Below, in pieces: positions 1 to 8,304 of a stretch of DNA of 64,000 nucleotides. The notes below the pieces were generated by a model that did not search any database, was not told where the DNA came from, and saw only the letters and a list, made by a program, of their open reading frames with translations. Each line of letters begins with the position of its first letter. The first letter of the stretch is position 1. The translations under genes were made by a program, and so were the position numbers. Source of the stretch: an uncultured Clostridia bacterium. Its GTDB lineage: Bacteria; Bacillota; Clostridia; Lachnospirales; Lachnospiraceae. The stretch is from the NCBI GenBank assembly GCA_948472945.1, contig CAOKVX010000008.1, positions 51,048 to 115,047 on the forward strand. Direction: 5' to 3'.

Positions 1-1437
1 TTTGCCCTTAGTATTGAACATCTCGTCCTTTTCAGGCAAAGGCATCGTATAGCCTGCCGCTCCCTGACCCGTAGGTATTATCGAAACAGTGTGTACCGGC
101 CCTACGTCCGGCAGCACATGAAACAGTATAGCGTGACCCGCCTCGTGATATGCCGTAATTTTCTTGTCCTTTTCGGAAACTATCTTGCTCTTCTTCTCAG
201 GTCCTATTCCGACCTTAATAAACGACTTGGTTATATCGGCCTGACTTATAAACGGCCTGTCTTCCTTGGCAGCCTCTATTGCCGCCTCGTTTAGGAGGTT
301 CTCAAGGTCCGCTCCGGTCATGCCCGCCGTAGTTCTCGCAACTTCCTCAAGGTTGACGTCGTCGCCGATAGGCTTGTTTTTCGCGTGAACTTTGAGGATG
401 TCTTCCCTGCCGCGCACGTCAGGCCTGCCTACCTCAACCCTTCTGTCAAAGCGTCCCGGTCTAAGTATGGCGGGATCGAGTATGTCTACCCTGTTTGTAG
501 CCGCCATAACTATAATTCCCTCATTTACTCCAAAACCGTCCATCTCAACGAGCATCTGGTTAAGGGTCTGCTCCCTCTCGTCATGTCCGCCGCCAAGACC
601 GCTTCCACGTCTTCTTGCAACAGCGTCAATCTCATCTATAAATACGATACAAGGCGCATTTCTCTTGGCATCCGTAAACAAATCCCTCACCCTTGACGCG
701 CCGACTCCGACAAACATCTCAACAAAATCGGAACCTGATATACTGAAAAACGGAACGCCGGCTTCACCTGCAACAGCCTTTGCAAGTAGCGTTTTACCGG
801 TACCGGGAGGCCCAACCATCAAAACTCCTTTAGGAATCCTTGCGCCCAGCTCCATATACTTTTTAGGCTCCTTGAGAAAATCAACAATCTCCTCAAGCTG
901 TTCCTTTTCCTCCACAAGGCCCGCAACATCTTTAAATGTTTTGTTAATATCGTCCGGTCCGGTCATCCTAGCCCTGCTCTTTCCAAAGTTCGCCATCTTT
1001 GAACCTCCGCCGCTGTTCTGCGAGTTCATCATACTGAACAAAAATATTATCAGCATGAATCCGAAAATATAAGGCAGGATTGTAATCCATATGGACGTCT
1101 TTGGCATCTGCTCCGTTGAATAATCAAAAGAATCCGCATATGCGGGGTCTGCCTTTAGCTCATAGAGCCTGTTCTCTACGTCCTGCACGTTAGCCGTATA
1201 ATAATACTTTTCAGTATTATTTTTAAAATGTATATCCACCCTTCCGGAAGGAGTCTGCTGCTCCTGTGAAATCTTTACGGCTGCCACATTTCCAGCCTGA
1301 ATGTCCTCTATTAGGCCGGCTGTGTTGTAATTATACTGCGGCCGGCTGTTTTCAAGATACTTTGACAGCAGCAGCGATACAATCAGCACAGCGAACAATA
1401 TGACAAAAAATCTGTTTCCTCTTACCTGTTTCTTCAA
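1..1437 (-). CDS. ftsH: ATP-dependent zinc metalloprotease FtsH (C-terminus beyond window)
   Basis: Membrane-anchored AAA+ protease that extracts and degrades membrane proteins and short-lived cytosolic regulators. 479 codons are visible; the gene runs off position 1. I chose the TTG start at 1437 because GGGAGG lies 7 nt upstream and no in-frame ATG fits. Two membrane segments (about residues 9-25 and 117-135) flank an extracytoplasmic domain. Walker A GPPGTGKT is at 209-216, Walker B FIDEIDA near 265, and the zinc-binding motif HEAGH at 431-435. It follows tilS as in B. subtilis, but the hpt gene usually found between the two is missing; only 80 bp separate them. Identification is secure. 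Confidence 0.97.
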   Translation of the reverse strand, partial: MKKQVRGNRFFVILFAVLIVSLLLSKYLENSRPQYNYNTAGLIEDIQAGNVAAVKISQEQQTPSGRVDIHFKNNTEKYYYTANVQDVENRLYELKADPAYADSFDYSTEQMPKTSIWITILPYIFGFMLIIFLFSMMNSQNSGGGSKMANFGKSRARMTGPDDINKTFKDVAGLVEEKEQLEEIVDFLKEPKKYMELGARIPKGVLMVGPPGTGKTLLAKAVAGEAGVPFFSISGSDFVEMFVGVGASRVRDLFTDAKRNAPCIVFIDEIDAVARRRGSGLGGGHDEREQTLNQMLVEMDGFGVNEGIIVMAATNRVDILDPAILRPGRFDRRVEVGRPDVRGREDILKVHAKNKPIGDDVNLEEVARTTAGMTGADLENLLNEAAIEAAKEDRPFISQADITKSFIKVGIGPEKKSKIVSEKDKKITAYHEAGHAILFHVLPDVGPVHTVSIIPTGQGAAGYTMPLPEKDEMFNTKGK

Positions 1438-1517
1438 AATGTAACCTCCCGTGTTCAACTTTATGCTATTAAGCCGGAGCAAAACACCGCACCAGCCTAT
1501 ATAAATGGTGTAGAATA

Positions 1518-2939
1518 CTATAATATGTCAATCGACAGTATATTTTTACTGTTTTCATCAACATAACATCCACTGCCGGTGCGGCCTCCAACAATATACA
1601 ATACGTTGTCTCCCGCAGCAAGAACAATAAGTCTGTTCCTGTACCGGCGCGGAATCTTCTCATCTATCATATATCTTGACACCTTTTTCCGGCGGCCGTC
1701 TCCTATATAATAATAATCATTGTCCCGCGGCCGTCTAAACACCATTTTATCTTTCATTTTATCACAATCAAACCATTTCGTACAGCTATTTTTGGGAACT
1801 ATATCCATCTCCCGGTTATATTTCTTTATCACAATGCGAATTTTTAATTCTTCCTCATATCTCATGTCTTCAGGCAGGTAAATATCACGTAATATCCACT
1901 CTCTGTTACGACTATTTATTATTTTGTCAAGAGATATGGCAATCTCTATATTTTCAGGTTCTTCCATACATTCAGTATATAATCTTATATTTCCGTACTG
2001 TTTCTCTGCAACAATTGAGTACGGGAGGTGAAGCCTCTTACCGCTCTGCATGACTGCAAGCCCGCGTATCGCCTCGATATGTCTGTTTTCTATATCTTTA
2101 AGACTCTCGGTAAAATTTCCAATCATCTTTCTGACTATTTCCGAAGCTACGGCACCTTTTAGCCCTGTCAGGTCCTTACCGCTGATTTGCAGGGCGTTTC
2201 CTTCACGGGAAACTAATTCACTATACAACCTGCCGCACTCGCCGTCATACCAATCATATATTTCCAAAAGCTTTTCCGACATCGCACATATATGCGAGAC
2301 GGCTGATGGATTAATCTTCTCAAGCTCCGGTATTATAAATTTTCTCATTCTGTTTCTGTCGTATATTTCATTGTCGTTCGTTGAATCGCTTACATAATAC
2401 TGCCCCACGCTGTATAGATATGACTCTATCCCTTTTCTGTCAACACATAAAAGCGGCCTTATTATATTATCCCTCTTTGAGGGTATTCCAATCATTCCTT
2501 TAATGCCCGTCCCCCTGCACATGCGGAACAAAATCGTTTCAGCCTGATCATTTTTATGATGTGCCACAGCTATACACGCCGCGCCGCGCCTTTCCCTCTC
2601 GGCCTCAAACGCCTCGTACCTTGCGCGCCTTCCGGCTTCTTCCTCAGTCATCTTCCACTCGCGTGAAAGAGACGGGACATCGTATCTATATACTGTACAG
2701 GGTACATCATATTTTTCTGCGAGAGACTCGGAAAAATGTTCATCACACTCAGCCTCACCTCCCCGTATACCGTGGTTTACGTGGACTGCATACAATAAAA
2801 GCCCATATTCTTCCCGCAGCGAAACTAATATCCTGAACAGACATACGGAATCAGCGCCTCCGGACAATCCTACAACAACGCTGTCACCATATTCAAGCAT
2901 ATTTTTTTCACTTATATATTTCTTTATCTTCGATATCAC
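1518..2939 (-). CDS. tilS: tRNA(Ile)-lysidine synthase TilS
   Basis: Cytosolic ATP-dependent enzyme that adds lysine to C34 of the CAU-anticodon tRNA-Ile, switching it to AUA reading; essential in most bacteria. The PP-loop motif SGGADS is at residues 26-31, and the protein has the usual extended C-terminal substrate-recognition region (473 residues, normal length for Firmicutes). The start is GTG, preceded by GAGGA 6 nt upstream. It sits between spoIIE and ftsH, the conserved Firmicute order. The N-terminal PP-loop family also includes other tRNA-modifying enzymes, but length and neighbourhood support TilS. Confidence 0.95.
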   Translation of the reverse strand: MISKIKKYISEKNMLEYGDSVVVGLSGGADSVCLFRILVSLREEYGLLLYAVHVNHGIRGGEAECDEHFSESLAEKYDVPCTVYRYDVPSLSREWKMTEEEAGRRARYEAFEAERERRGAACIAVAHHKNDQAETILFRMCRGTGIKGMIGIPSKRDNIIRPLLCVDRKGIESYLYSVGQYYVSDSTNDNEIYDRNRMRKFIIPELEKINPSAVSHICAMSEKLLEIYDWYDGECGRLYSELVSREGNALQISGKDLTGLKGAVASEIVRKMIGNFTESLKDIENRHIEAIRGLAVMQSGKRLHLPYSIVAEKQYGNIRLYTECMEEPENIEIAISLDKIINSRNREWILRDIYLPEDMRYEEELKIRIVIKKYNREMDIVPKNSCTKWFDCDKMKDKMVFRRPRDNDYYYIGDGRRKKVSRYMIDEKIPRRYRNRLIVLAAGDNVLYIVGGRTGSGCYVDENSKNILSIDIL

Positions 2940-3030
2940 CGGTATTCCTCACTTAACGCTTTTTCTTTAAATTATACATGTAATGCTATTATTTGTATAC
3001 AAATAAATAAAATAACGCCAAAAGGGGTAT

Positions 3031-5316
3031 TTAAATACACTTTTTCCAAATTCCGGCCACCAGTACGCTCATATCGTCTCCCGCCTTATGCATATTGCGG
3101 TTAAGCGCCTCAGACAATATTCTGTCAGCAAGCTCCTGAGGGTTGTCTGTCTCTATACTGCGAATTAAATCGCTGACAACCTCGTCCGAACCGGACTTAA
3201 AACTGTCTGTTATACCGTCGCTGAGCATCACAACTAAATCTCCGGTATTCAGCCTATGCACGCTGTCCGATGTTGTAATGTCAGGAAGGATTCCTATAGG
3301 AATCTCCTCACTGTCAATTACCTCAACCTTGTCCTTTTTACGTATAAATGTTGATGGAGCTCCGTATTTCATACACTCACACGTCGCTTTATTTAGGTCT
3401 ATCACACATATGTCGACAGTTGAAAAATCATCTTTTTCTCCGTCAAGTAATAACGACGAATTGACAAGCCTGAGGGCCATGTCCTCCCTAAAACCCGCCT
3501 GGACAAACTGCTCGATTAATTCAATAACTTTCTCGCTCTCCTCGTATGCCGGAATACCGCTTCCCATGCCGTCCGTAATCGTCATTATAACCTTTCCGCC
3601 TGAAAGCCGTATAAAGGAGTAGTTGTCACCGGATACATCCTCACCCGATTTCGCAGCCCGCGCAACTCCGGTTAATATTCTGTATTTCACGTCCTTGACA
3701 AAGCTTACAGTCTGATAATCTTTAGACAATGTACTTGCAAACCCCTCCGCCACGCACCATCTTTCACCTAATATACCGCTTATCATGTCGGCAACTTCCT
3801 TATAAGTAATACAGTTGCCTCCCTGAACTTTCATTCTTATTATAATTTCACATTGTCCGTCGCGCCTTTTTGCGGCGACTATTTTTTTCACCCTGATTCC
3901 AAAAGCCCGCAACATAGAAAGTATTTCATCCTCACCTTCAATAGACACCCTGCTCATAGAGGAGACATCTTTCTCCAGCTCACTTATAAGCTTTGCAGTG
4001 TCCCTCATCTGCCTTGCCATAAGAGCCCTGTTCTGATTTAATCTGTTAATCCACATCATATTTACCCTGGCAAGCTCAATCTGCCTGTTGACCTCGCGCA
4101 TAAAATCATCGACGTGTATACATTTCAATGCAAAATTTGACGGTATGTCTGCGGCCCTGACGCGCCCCTCGGAACATGCCCCAATAATTCCGATTGTCTC
4201 ATGGTATGTGTCATAATAACGGCTCTGCCAGCATACACTGCAATTAGTACAGTCCTTGCACACGGCGGACGTTATCTCGTTAAACATCACCTCGCTGTTA
4301 TAACTGCACGAAACGGGCACCATACCGCATTCCGCAGAAAAAGAATCAGACAGCTTTGAAAATGCATTTGCAAATTCGCTAAGCTTATAGCTCGTCTGAT
4401 TTTTTATATTATATTTTGTCAAAACATTTTCAGCGCTGTCCGCATCCTTTTCATCTCCCGCCAAGAAAAATGACGCGGGTATAAATATATACACTGCACC
4501 CGCTGCGACAAAGCTCCTGAGCATTGCAATGTTCCAAAGCTCGGACGGATATAGCAGGGCAAGTGATATTCCTGATAATGCATATATGATAAGGCCAGCC
4601 CATTTACCGGCCTTCTTTACTGCGCCGACAAATATTCCAATGAGGCAGAACAGTCCGATAAATGACACGTCGCCCCCGCGTATTCCGGATAGCACACCCG
4701 CACCCGCTCCGGCTATGGCTCCCGCCGACGAACCATATCTGCCGGCCATCGTCAATACGAGAAGGTGCAGCAGACCTTCCGATATTGAAAATTTGCCCGG
4801 AAGCGGCTCATATATGCCTCCGATTGCAATCACAAGCAGCAAAACAACGCTGATTATCTGTTCGTTTGTCATCAGTTCAATATTTTCCAAACGCGAAAGC
4901 ATGTATATAGCTTTTTCAAGAACCTGGGAGAGCACTATGACAAGCATGCCCTCGCCGATCGAGATGACAAGCGCCTCACCTATATTTAATACGCCTCCCG
5001 CCAAGCCGATAGAGGTTGTAACGACGCCGCCTATCAGCGACAGCTGAATACGGCTAAGATACATTCTATGTCTCACTGCCATCCTGTCTATGACAATTAT
5101 GCACGTAAATATAAGCAGATATTTAACAATATCGCCCGGTATCATCATCCCCACCGGCAGGAACCCGCAAGTTATTACTCCTAATACTACTGCCGCCATG
5201 CCCTTATTTTTATTTCTCTTCCCGGAATATGCCAGTATATATAACGCCACAGCAATCGGATTAATCCCAAGAAACGGAACCCTTCCCGCAAGAAACAATA
5301 TAATGACCGTCATCAT
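3031..5316 (-). CDS. spoIIE: Stage II sporulation protein E (SpoIIE), PP2C-type phosphatase
   Basis: Polytopic membrane serine phosphatase that dephosphorylates SpoIIAA at the asymmetric septum and so activates sigma-F in the forespore. About ten hydrophobic segments fill the first 290 residues; a Cys-rich motif CxxCxxCxxCW follows near residue 353; the C-terminal PP2C domain carries the metal-binding DGMGSG near 582. An ATG at 5334 is in frame, but AGAGGGG sits just before the ATG-ATG pair at 5316/5313, so I place the start at 5316 (761 residues). A separate transcript is likely, because divIC upstream ends in a terminator. The family call is firm. Confidence 0.95.
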   Translation of the reverse strand: MMTVIILFLAGRVPFLGINPIAVALYILAYSGKRNKNKGMAAVVLGVITCGFLPVGMMIPGDIVKYLLIFTCIIVIDRMAVRHRMYLSRIQLSLIGGVVTTSIGLAGGVLNIGEALVISIGEGMLVIVLSQVLEKAIYMLSRLENIELMTNEQIISVVLLLVIAIGGIYEPLPGKFSISEGLLHLLVLTMAGRYGSSAGAIAGAGAGVLSGIRGGDVSFIGLFCLIGIFVGAVKKAGKWAGLIIYALSGISLALLYPSELWNIAMLRSFVAAGAVYIFIPASFFLAGDEKDADSAENVLTKYNIKNQTSYKLSEFANAFSKLSDSFSAECGMVPVSCSYNSEVMFNEITSAVCKDCTNCSVCWQSRYYDTYHETIGIIGACSEGRVRAADIPSNFALKCIHVDDFMREVNRQIELARVNMMWINRLNQNRALMARQMRDTAKLISELEKDVSSMSRVSIEGEDEILSMLRAFGIRVKKIVAAKRRDGQCEIIIRMKVQGGNCITYKEVADMISGILGERWCVAEGFASTLSKDYQTVSFVKDVKYRILTGVARAAKSGEDVSGDNYSFIRLSGGKVIMTITDGMGSGIPAYEESEKVIELIEQFVQAGFREDMALRLVNSSLLLDGEKDDFSTVDICVIDLNKATCECMKYGAPSTFIRKKDKVEVIDSEEIPIGILPDITTSDSVHRLNTGDLVVMLSDGITDSFKSGSDEVVSDLIRSIETDNPQELADRILSEALNRNMHKAGDDMSVLVAGIWKKCI

Positions 5317-5367
5317 ATTTACCCCTCTTTTCATCGTAAAATGAAATACTGAAAACGATATTCAGTA

Positions 5368-5396
5368 TATATATGCATAATGAAAAGATTTGTAAA
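5368..5396 (-). promoter_or_regulatory. Candidate promoter of spoIIE
   Basis: On the minus strand TTTACA and TATATA are separated by 17 bp, 52 bp before the chosen spoIIE start. An 8-bp inverted repeat (ATACTGAA / TTCAGTAT, 5345-5369) lies between this promoter and the gene. In B. subtilis spoIIE is driven by sigma-A with Spo0A; I could not find a convincing Spo0A box here. Confidence 0.35.
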
Positions 5397-5437
5397 AAAC
5401 TGTCATGCATCTGAAAAAAGACATTTACATTTGCTGA

Positions 5438-5475
5438 CAAAAAAAGATTCTACGCGTCAAATGCCGTAGAATCTT
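5438..5475 (-). terminator. Rho-independent terminator of the rqcP-divIC unit
   Basis: An 11-bp perfect stem AAGATTCTACG / CGTAGAATCTT with a 10-nt loop, followed on the minus strand by seven T. It overlaps the divIC stop codon and separates the divIC unit from spoIIE. Confidence 0.9.
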
Positions 5476-5761
5476 ATTCTTCCGCTTCAAAAACATACTC
5501 GTCAGGATATACAAGACCGAGCTTTTTTCTGGCTATATCTTCTATGTATTCATCAGAATTTACGTAATTCCTATAATCTTCTATTTTATTTTCTTCATCT
5601 GTTAAATTCTTAACTTCCTGTTCACATTTCGCTTTCTCTTTCATAAGAGTGCCAAGCTTTGCGTCAAGGTCCATTTTCTTAGCCGTAAAAACTACAAGCA
5701 TTACCGCCACAGCCAGAAATACAAACCCCATACCGGAACGGGTTTTTTTTCTTCTCTTCAT
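5474..5761 (-). CDS. divIC: Septum formation initiator DivIC/FtsB-like
   Basis: Small bitopic division protein that works with FtsL and DivIB at the septum. Sequence shows a basic N-terminus, one membrane segment (about residues 10-27), a heptad-rich coiled coil of about 40 residues, and the family's C-terminal part ending in an acidic tail. An upstream in-frame ATG at 5785 lies inside yabQ; I prefer 5761 because AAAGGTGA precedes it by 5 nt, giving 95 residues, the usual size. It directly follows yabQ, as in B. subtilis. Confidence 0.9.
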   Translation of the reverse strand: MKRRKKTRSGMGFVFLAVAVMLVVFTAKKMDLDAKLGTLMKEKAKCEQEVKNLTDEENKIEDYRNYVNSDEYIEDIARKKLGLVYPDEYVFEAEE

Positions 5762-5765
5762 ATTA

Positions 5766-6122
5766 TCACCTTTTAAACCTTGCACTGACTTTCTCTGAAT
5801 TAATTGTAACCCAGCGTCTGATTTTTTTCAAGAGTTTTCTCGACCCTGCGAGAAGTCTCGAGCCTACGGACCACCAGAATATTATCATCCCCAAAAACAG
5901 GGCGGCGACGGCGTATCCCCTGATTATGCCCTCATTTATTCTATATGTAATGATAAATAATACGACAGCTGAACTCTCCCAAAACAAAAAATCCGTCAGC
6001 CCTTGCATTATCCTGCCCAAACCAAGTATTTCCCTGATTATAATAAGCAGGTCGTACAAAAGAACGACTATCATTCCTATCGCGAACGAAACCGTCACAA
6101 GCATTATCTGCTGCCTTATCAT
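5766..6122 (-). CDS. yabQ: Spore cortex biosynthesis protein YabQ
   Basis: Sporulation membrane protein; in B. subtilis YabQ is a mother-cell (sigma-E) protein of the outer forespore membrane needed for cortex formation. The 118-residue product has about four hydrophobic helices and a basic C-terminal tail, as in the family. The start codon overlaps the yabP stop (ATGA), which implies translational coupling. Recognition rests on the hydropathy pattern, the N-terminal motif and above all the yabP-yabQ-divIC order, so it is very likely correct. Confidence 0.88.
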   Translation of the reverse strand: MIRQQIMLVTVSFAIGMIVVLLYDLLIIIREILGLGRIMQGLTDFLFWESSAVVLFIITYRINEGIIRGYAVAALFLGMIIFWWSVGSRLLAGSRKLLKKIRRWVTINSEKVSARFKR

Positions 6123-6394
6123 TTGAATAACCTTCCAATAAAGGAGCCTACACGTTCTTCCCTGCTGTCGGCATATTCAAGATTGTAAACCTTGCCCTCA
6201 ATGCCGGCCTCGCCATTTTCAATAGTAAGTCTGTCTACCTTCAGCCCTTCGCCGCGAATTGATAAAATCCCCTGTACCGTGTCAAGCATCACAAGCTTAT
6301 CATCAAATGAAATTACATCCGTCACTCCGGTAAGCATTATTCTGTTTCTATTGTCAACATGCAGTTTGTGCGTGGCGTTATTCCTGTCTTCCAT
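6119..6394 (-). CDS. yabP: Sporulation protein YabP
   Basis: Small soluble YabP/YqfC-family protein, expressed in the mother cell and required for sporulation in B. subtilis. The 91-residue product shows the family core: NRNRIMLTGV, a VISFDD segment and alternating beta-strand pattern, consistent with a small beta-rich fold. A longer reading from 6436 is possible, but GGGGG 5 nt before the ATG at 6394 decides the start. It is coupled to yabQ by a 4-nt overlap. A YqfC paralogue would look similar; the neighbours favour YabP. Confidence 0.9.
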   Translation of the reverse strand: MEDRNNATHKLHVDNRNRIMLTGVTDVISFDDKLVMLDTVQGILSIRGEGLKVDRLTIENGEAGIEGKVYNLEYADSREERVGSFIGRLFK

Positions 6395-6493
6395 AATATC
6401 CCCCGGCATACACATATATGTTATGACCAGACCCAAAATTTAAAAATCTTTTGGCCCCGGCTAATATATACTATGCCGGGAACATTACAGATA

Positions 6494-6733
6494 TTACAGG
6501 TATTTGATTAATTCTTTTGCTTCTTCTTTGTTATAGGTCTCAACAACATTCAGAACCTCAACCTTAACGCTTTTATTTCCGAACGCTATTTCAATTATAT
6601 CCCCTACCTTAACTTCCAGCGAAGCCCTTGCAACCTTTCCGTTAACCACAACGCGTCCCGCGTCACAGGCTTCATTTGCAACGGGCCTTCTCTTTATTAA
6701 TCTTGATACCTTAAGATACTTATCAAGTCTCAT
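6494..6733 (-). CDS. rqcP: S4-domain RNA-binding protein RqcP (YabO)
   Basis: RqcP (YabO, Hsp15 family) binds the 50S subunit and P-site tRNA on split ribosomes and supports RqcH during alanine tailing in ribosome quality control. Nearly the whole 79-residue protein is an S4 domain: MRLDKYLKVSRLIKRR at the N-terminus and the AGRVVVNGKVA loop in the middle. ATG at 6733 has GGAGG 6 nt upstream; a GTG at 6736 is too close to that site. Location ahead of yabP-yabQ-divIC matches B. subtilis yabO. Confidence 0.92.
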   Translation of the reverse strand: MRLDKYLKVSRLIKRRPVANEACDAGRVVVNGKVARASLEVKVGDIIEIAFGNKSVKVEVLNVVETYNKEEAKELIKYL

Positions 6734-6804
6734 CACTTACCTCCGACAAAATTTAATATAATGAACAAAGCGGACAGGTCAATTCAGAACAAATTAGCCA
6801 TAAA

Positions 6805-6833
6805 GTAAAAAAGGGTTTCGCAAGCGAAACCCT
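6805..6833 (-). terminator. Rho-independent terminator of hup
   Basis: Nine-bp stem AGGGTTTCG / CGAAACCCT with a 4-nt loop; on the minus strand it runs straight into six T then ACTTT. It lies 25 bp after the hup stop codon. Confidence 0.92.
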
Positions 6834-6857
6834 GACATATCCAGACATATCTGATAA

Positions 6858-7133
6858 TCAGCTGTTAACAGTGTCTTTAAGCGCTTTTCCGGCTTTAAAC
6901 TTAGGCGCCTTAGAAGCAGGGATTGTCATAGTCTCCTTTGTACGAGGATTTCTTCCTTCTCTTGCAGCTCTCTCTGAAACTTCAAATGTACCGAATCCAA
7001 CTAACTGAATCTTGCCGCCCTTCTTTAACTCGTCCGTAACAACATCAACAAAAGCCTTTAAAGCTTTTTCAGCATCTTTCTTTGATAACTCTGTCTGTTC
7101 AGCGATTGCTGCAACCAACTCTGTTTTGTTCAT
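6858..7133 (-). CDS. hup: DNA-binding protein HU
   Basis: Nucleoid-associated HU protein that bends and compacts DNA as a dimer. The 91-residue product has the complete HU fold: the N-terminal MNKTELVAAIAEQ helix, the GFGTFEV strand and the DNA-intercalating beta-arm with RNPRT(K) at about residues 61-66. Translation should begin at ATG 7133, with GAGGAGG upstream; an in-frame start at 7151 would overlap that site. It is a single-gene unit with its own near-consensus promoter and terminator. Confidence 0.96.
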   Translation of the reverse strand: MNKTELVAAIAEQTELSKKDAEKALKAFVDVVTDELKKGGKIQLVGFGTFEVSERAAREGRNPRTKETMTIPASKAPKFKAGKALKDTVNS

Positions 7134-7195
7134 AACAATACTCCTCCTCAAAAATAAAAATAGATAATAAATAGATGATATTAGTTACATATGCG

Positions 7196-7230
7196 TAGCT
7201 CAACGGGTTCAAATTGGCACCGTTGAGCTA
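7196..7230. repeat. Inverted repeat at the 5' end of the hup transcript (element copy A)
   Basis: Perfect 11-bp arms TAGCTCAACGG / CCGTTGAGCTA with a 13-nt loop. It falls about 8-42 nt after the predicted hup start point, so it would fold at the mRNA 5' end. Loop and right arm share CGGGTTSAAATTGGC with a second element at 10872-10930. No T-run follows, so it is not a terminator. Apart from this element and the hup promoter, the 342-bp gap 7134-7475 is AT-rich with no other feature that I can support. Confidence 0.8.
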
Positions 7231-7244
7231 ACACTATACGTTTA

Positions 7245-7273
7245 TTTATACCCGCAAATGCGCCGTTTGTCAA
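7245..7273 (-). promoter_or_regulatory. Sigma-A promoter of hup
   Basis: TTGACA and TATAAA separated by exactly 17 bp on the minus strand, about 112 bp before the hup start codon. This is close to consensus, fitting an abundant protein. Confidence 0.8.
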
Positions 7274-7475
7274 GGTTTTTTCAAACCTTTCAATTTATAA
7301 TTGACATATTTTACTATTAATATTGCAATATTTCGTCTAAATTATAACAAGTTAAACTTTATGCATGTTAGTTTTTGTACAATATTTATTTAAGTTATAT
7401 ACAAAAATATTGATAATATGTTATAATGTAAGGTAAATTGTTATAAGTAAATGTCACATTTTTGGAGGACTATTT

Positions 7476-8279
7476 ATGAAAAAGGTTTTTTTAATAGCAA
7501 AATTTAATGACACAACCAAAAAAATATATAATACGCTGTCATCTGATTTCGACATCCGTCTTGGCTCCGACAAAATATACGTGATACTTGGAATTATGGA
7601 GATTGAGAAGCCCGACTTTATATTAATCTCGCTTAAAGGTTTGGATTCATGGCATCACAATATTTTTATGAAAATTAATGAATCCTATCCCGATATTCCG
7701 GTTTTGTGCTACGGCACTACTGCGGAACAGGAGCCTTTCAAAATGCACGCCGATACATACCGGTTCCACTGTATGGAGCCAACTCCTGACAAGTCAGCGC
7801 TGGCCGCGTCAATACATGATATACTAAATAAGTCCGGCGCCGCAAACGCGAACGGCGCCAATACAGAAGAAGCCAAAGTTAACATGTTAGCGCCGGAATC
7901 AGTTTCCGGCGGCGAAACAAAAAGGAGCATTCTTCTGGTGGACGACGACCCTGTTCAGCTGAGGGCTGTCAGAGCCATGCTTCAGGACAAATATAAAGTC
8001 CTAATGTCCACATCAGGCACGGAAGCGCTTATACTTCTCGGAAAACAGATTCCGGATATGATTTTTTTAGATTACAACATGCCGGTCTGCGATGGCAGAC
8101 AGACGCTTAAAATGATCCGCGAATTTGAACCCGCCAAAAATATACCCGTTGTTTTCCTTACCGGAATTGGCAACAAGGCGCATATTGAGATGGTACTAAA
8201 GCTTAATCCTGCAGGGTATTTACTCAAACCCGTAAAACAGGAAACTCTATTCGACATTATTGCAGAGGTGTTGGGCTGA
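7476..8279 (+). CDS. Two-receiver response regulator without output domain
   Basis: Cytosolic signalling protein. Residues about 150-267 form a canonical receiver: acidic pair in VDDD, phospho-acceptor D199 in FLDYNMP, T227 and a K near 252 (KPVK). Residues 1-120 look like a second, degenerate receiver-type fold lacking the acidic pocket; a low-complexity Ala/Asn-rich linker joins the two. There is no DNA-binding or enzymatic output domain, so it probably passes phosphate or binds a partner. GGAGGA lies 7 nt before the ATG. The hybrid kinase starts 25 bp downstream, so the pair is surely co-transcribed and likely works as a phosphorelay. Confidence 0.85.
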   Translation: MKKVFLIAKFNDTTKKIYNTLSSDFDIRLGSDKIYVILGIMEIEKPDFILISLKGLDSWHHNIFMKINESYPDIPVLCYGTTAEQEPFKMHADTYRFHCMEPTPDKSALAASIHDILNKSGAANANGANTEEAKVNMLAPESVSGGETKRSILLVDDDPVQLRAVRAMLQDKYKVLMSTSGTEALILLGKQIPDMIFLDYNMPVCDGRQTLKMIREFEPAKNIPVVFLTGIGNKAHIEMVLKLNPAGYLLKPVKQETLFDIIAEVLG

Positions 8280-8304
8280 TTATACGGCCTGAGGAGGATT
8301 GCAC

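Noticed and set aside
392..1072. 226-residue plus-strand open frame
   Set aside because: Antisense to the conserved ftsH coding sequence; no ribosome site or recognisable protein.
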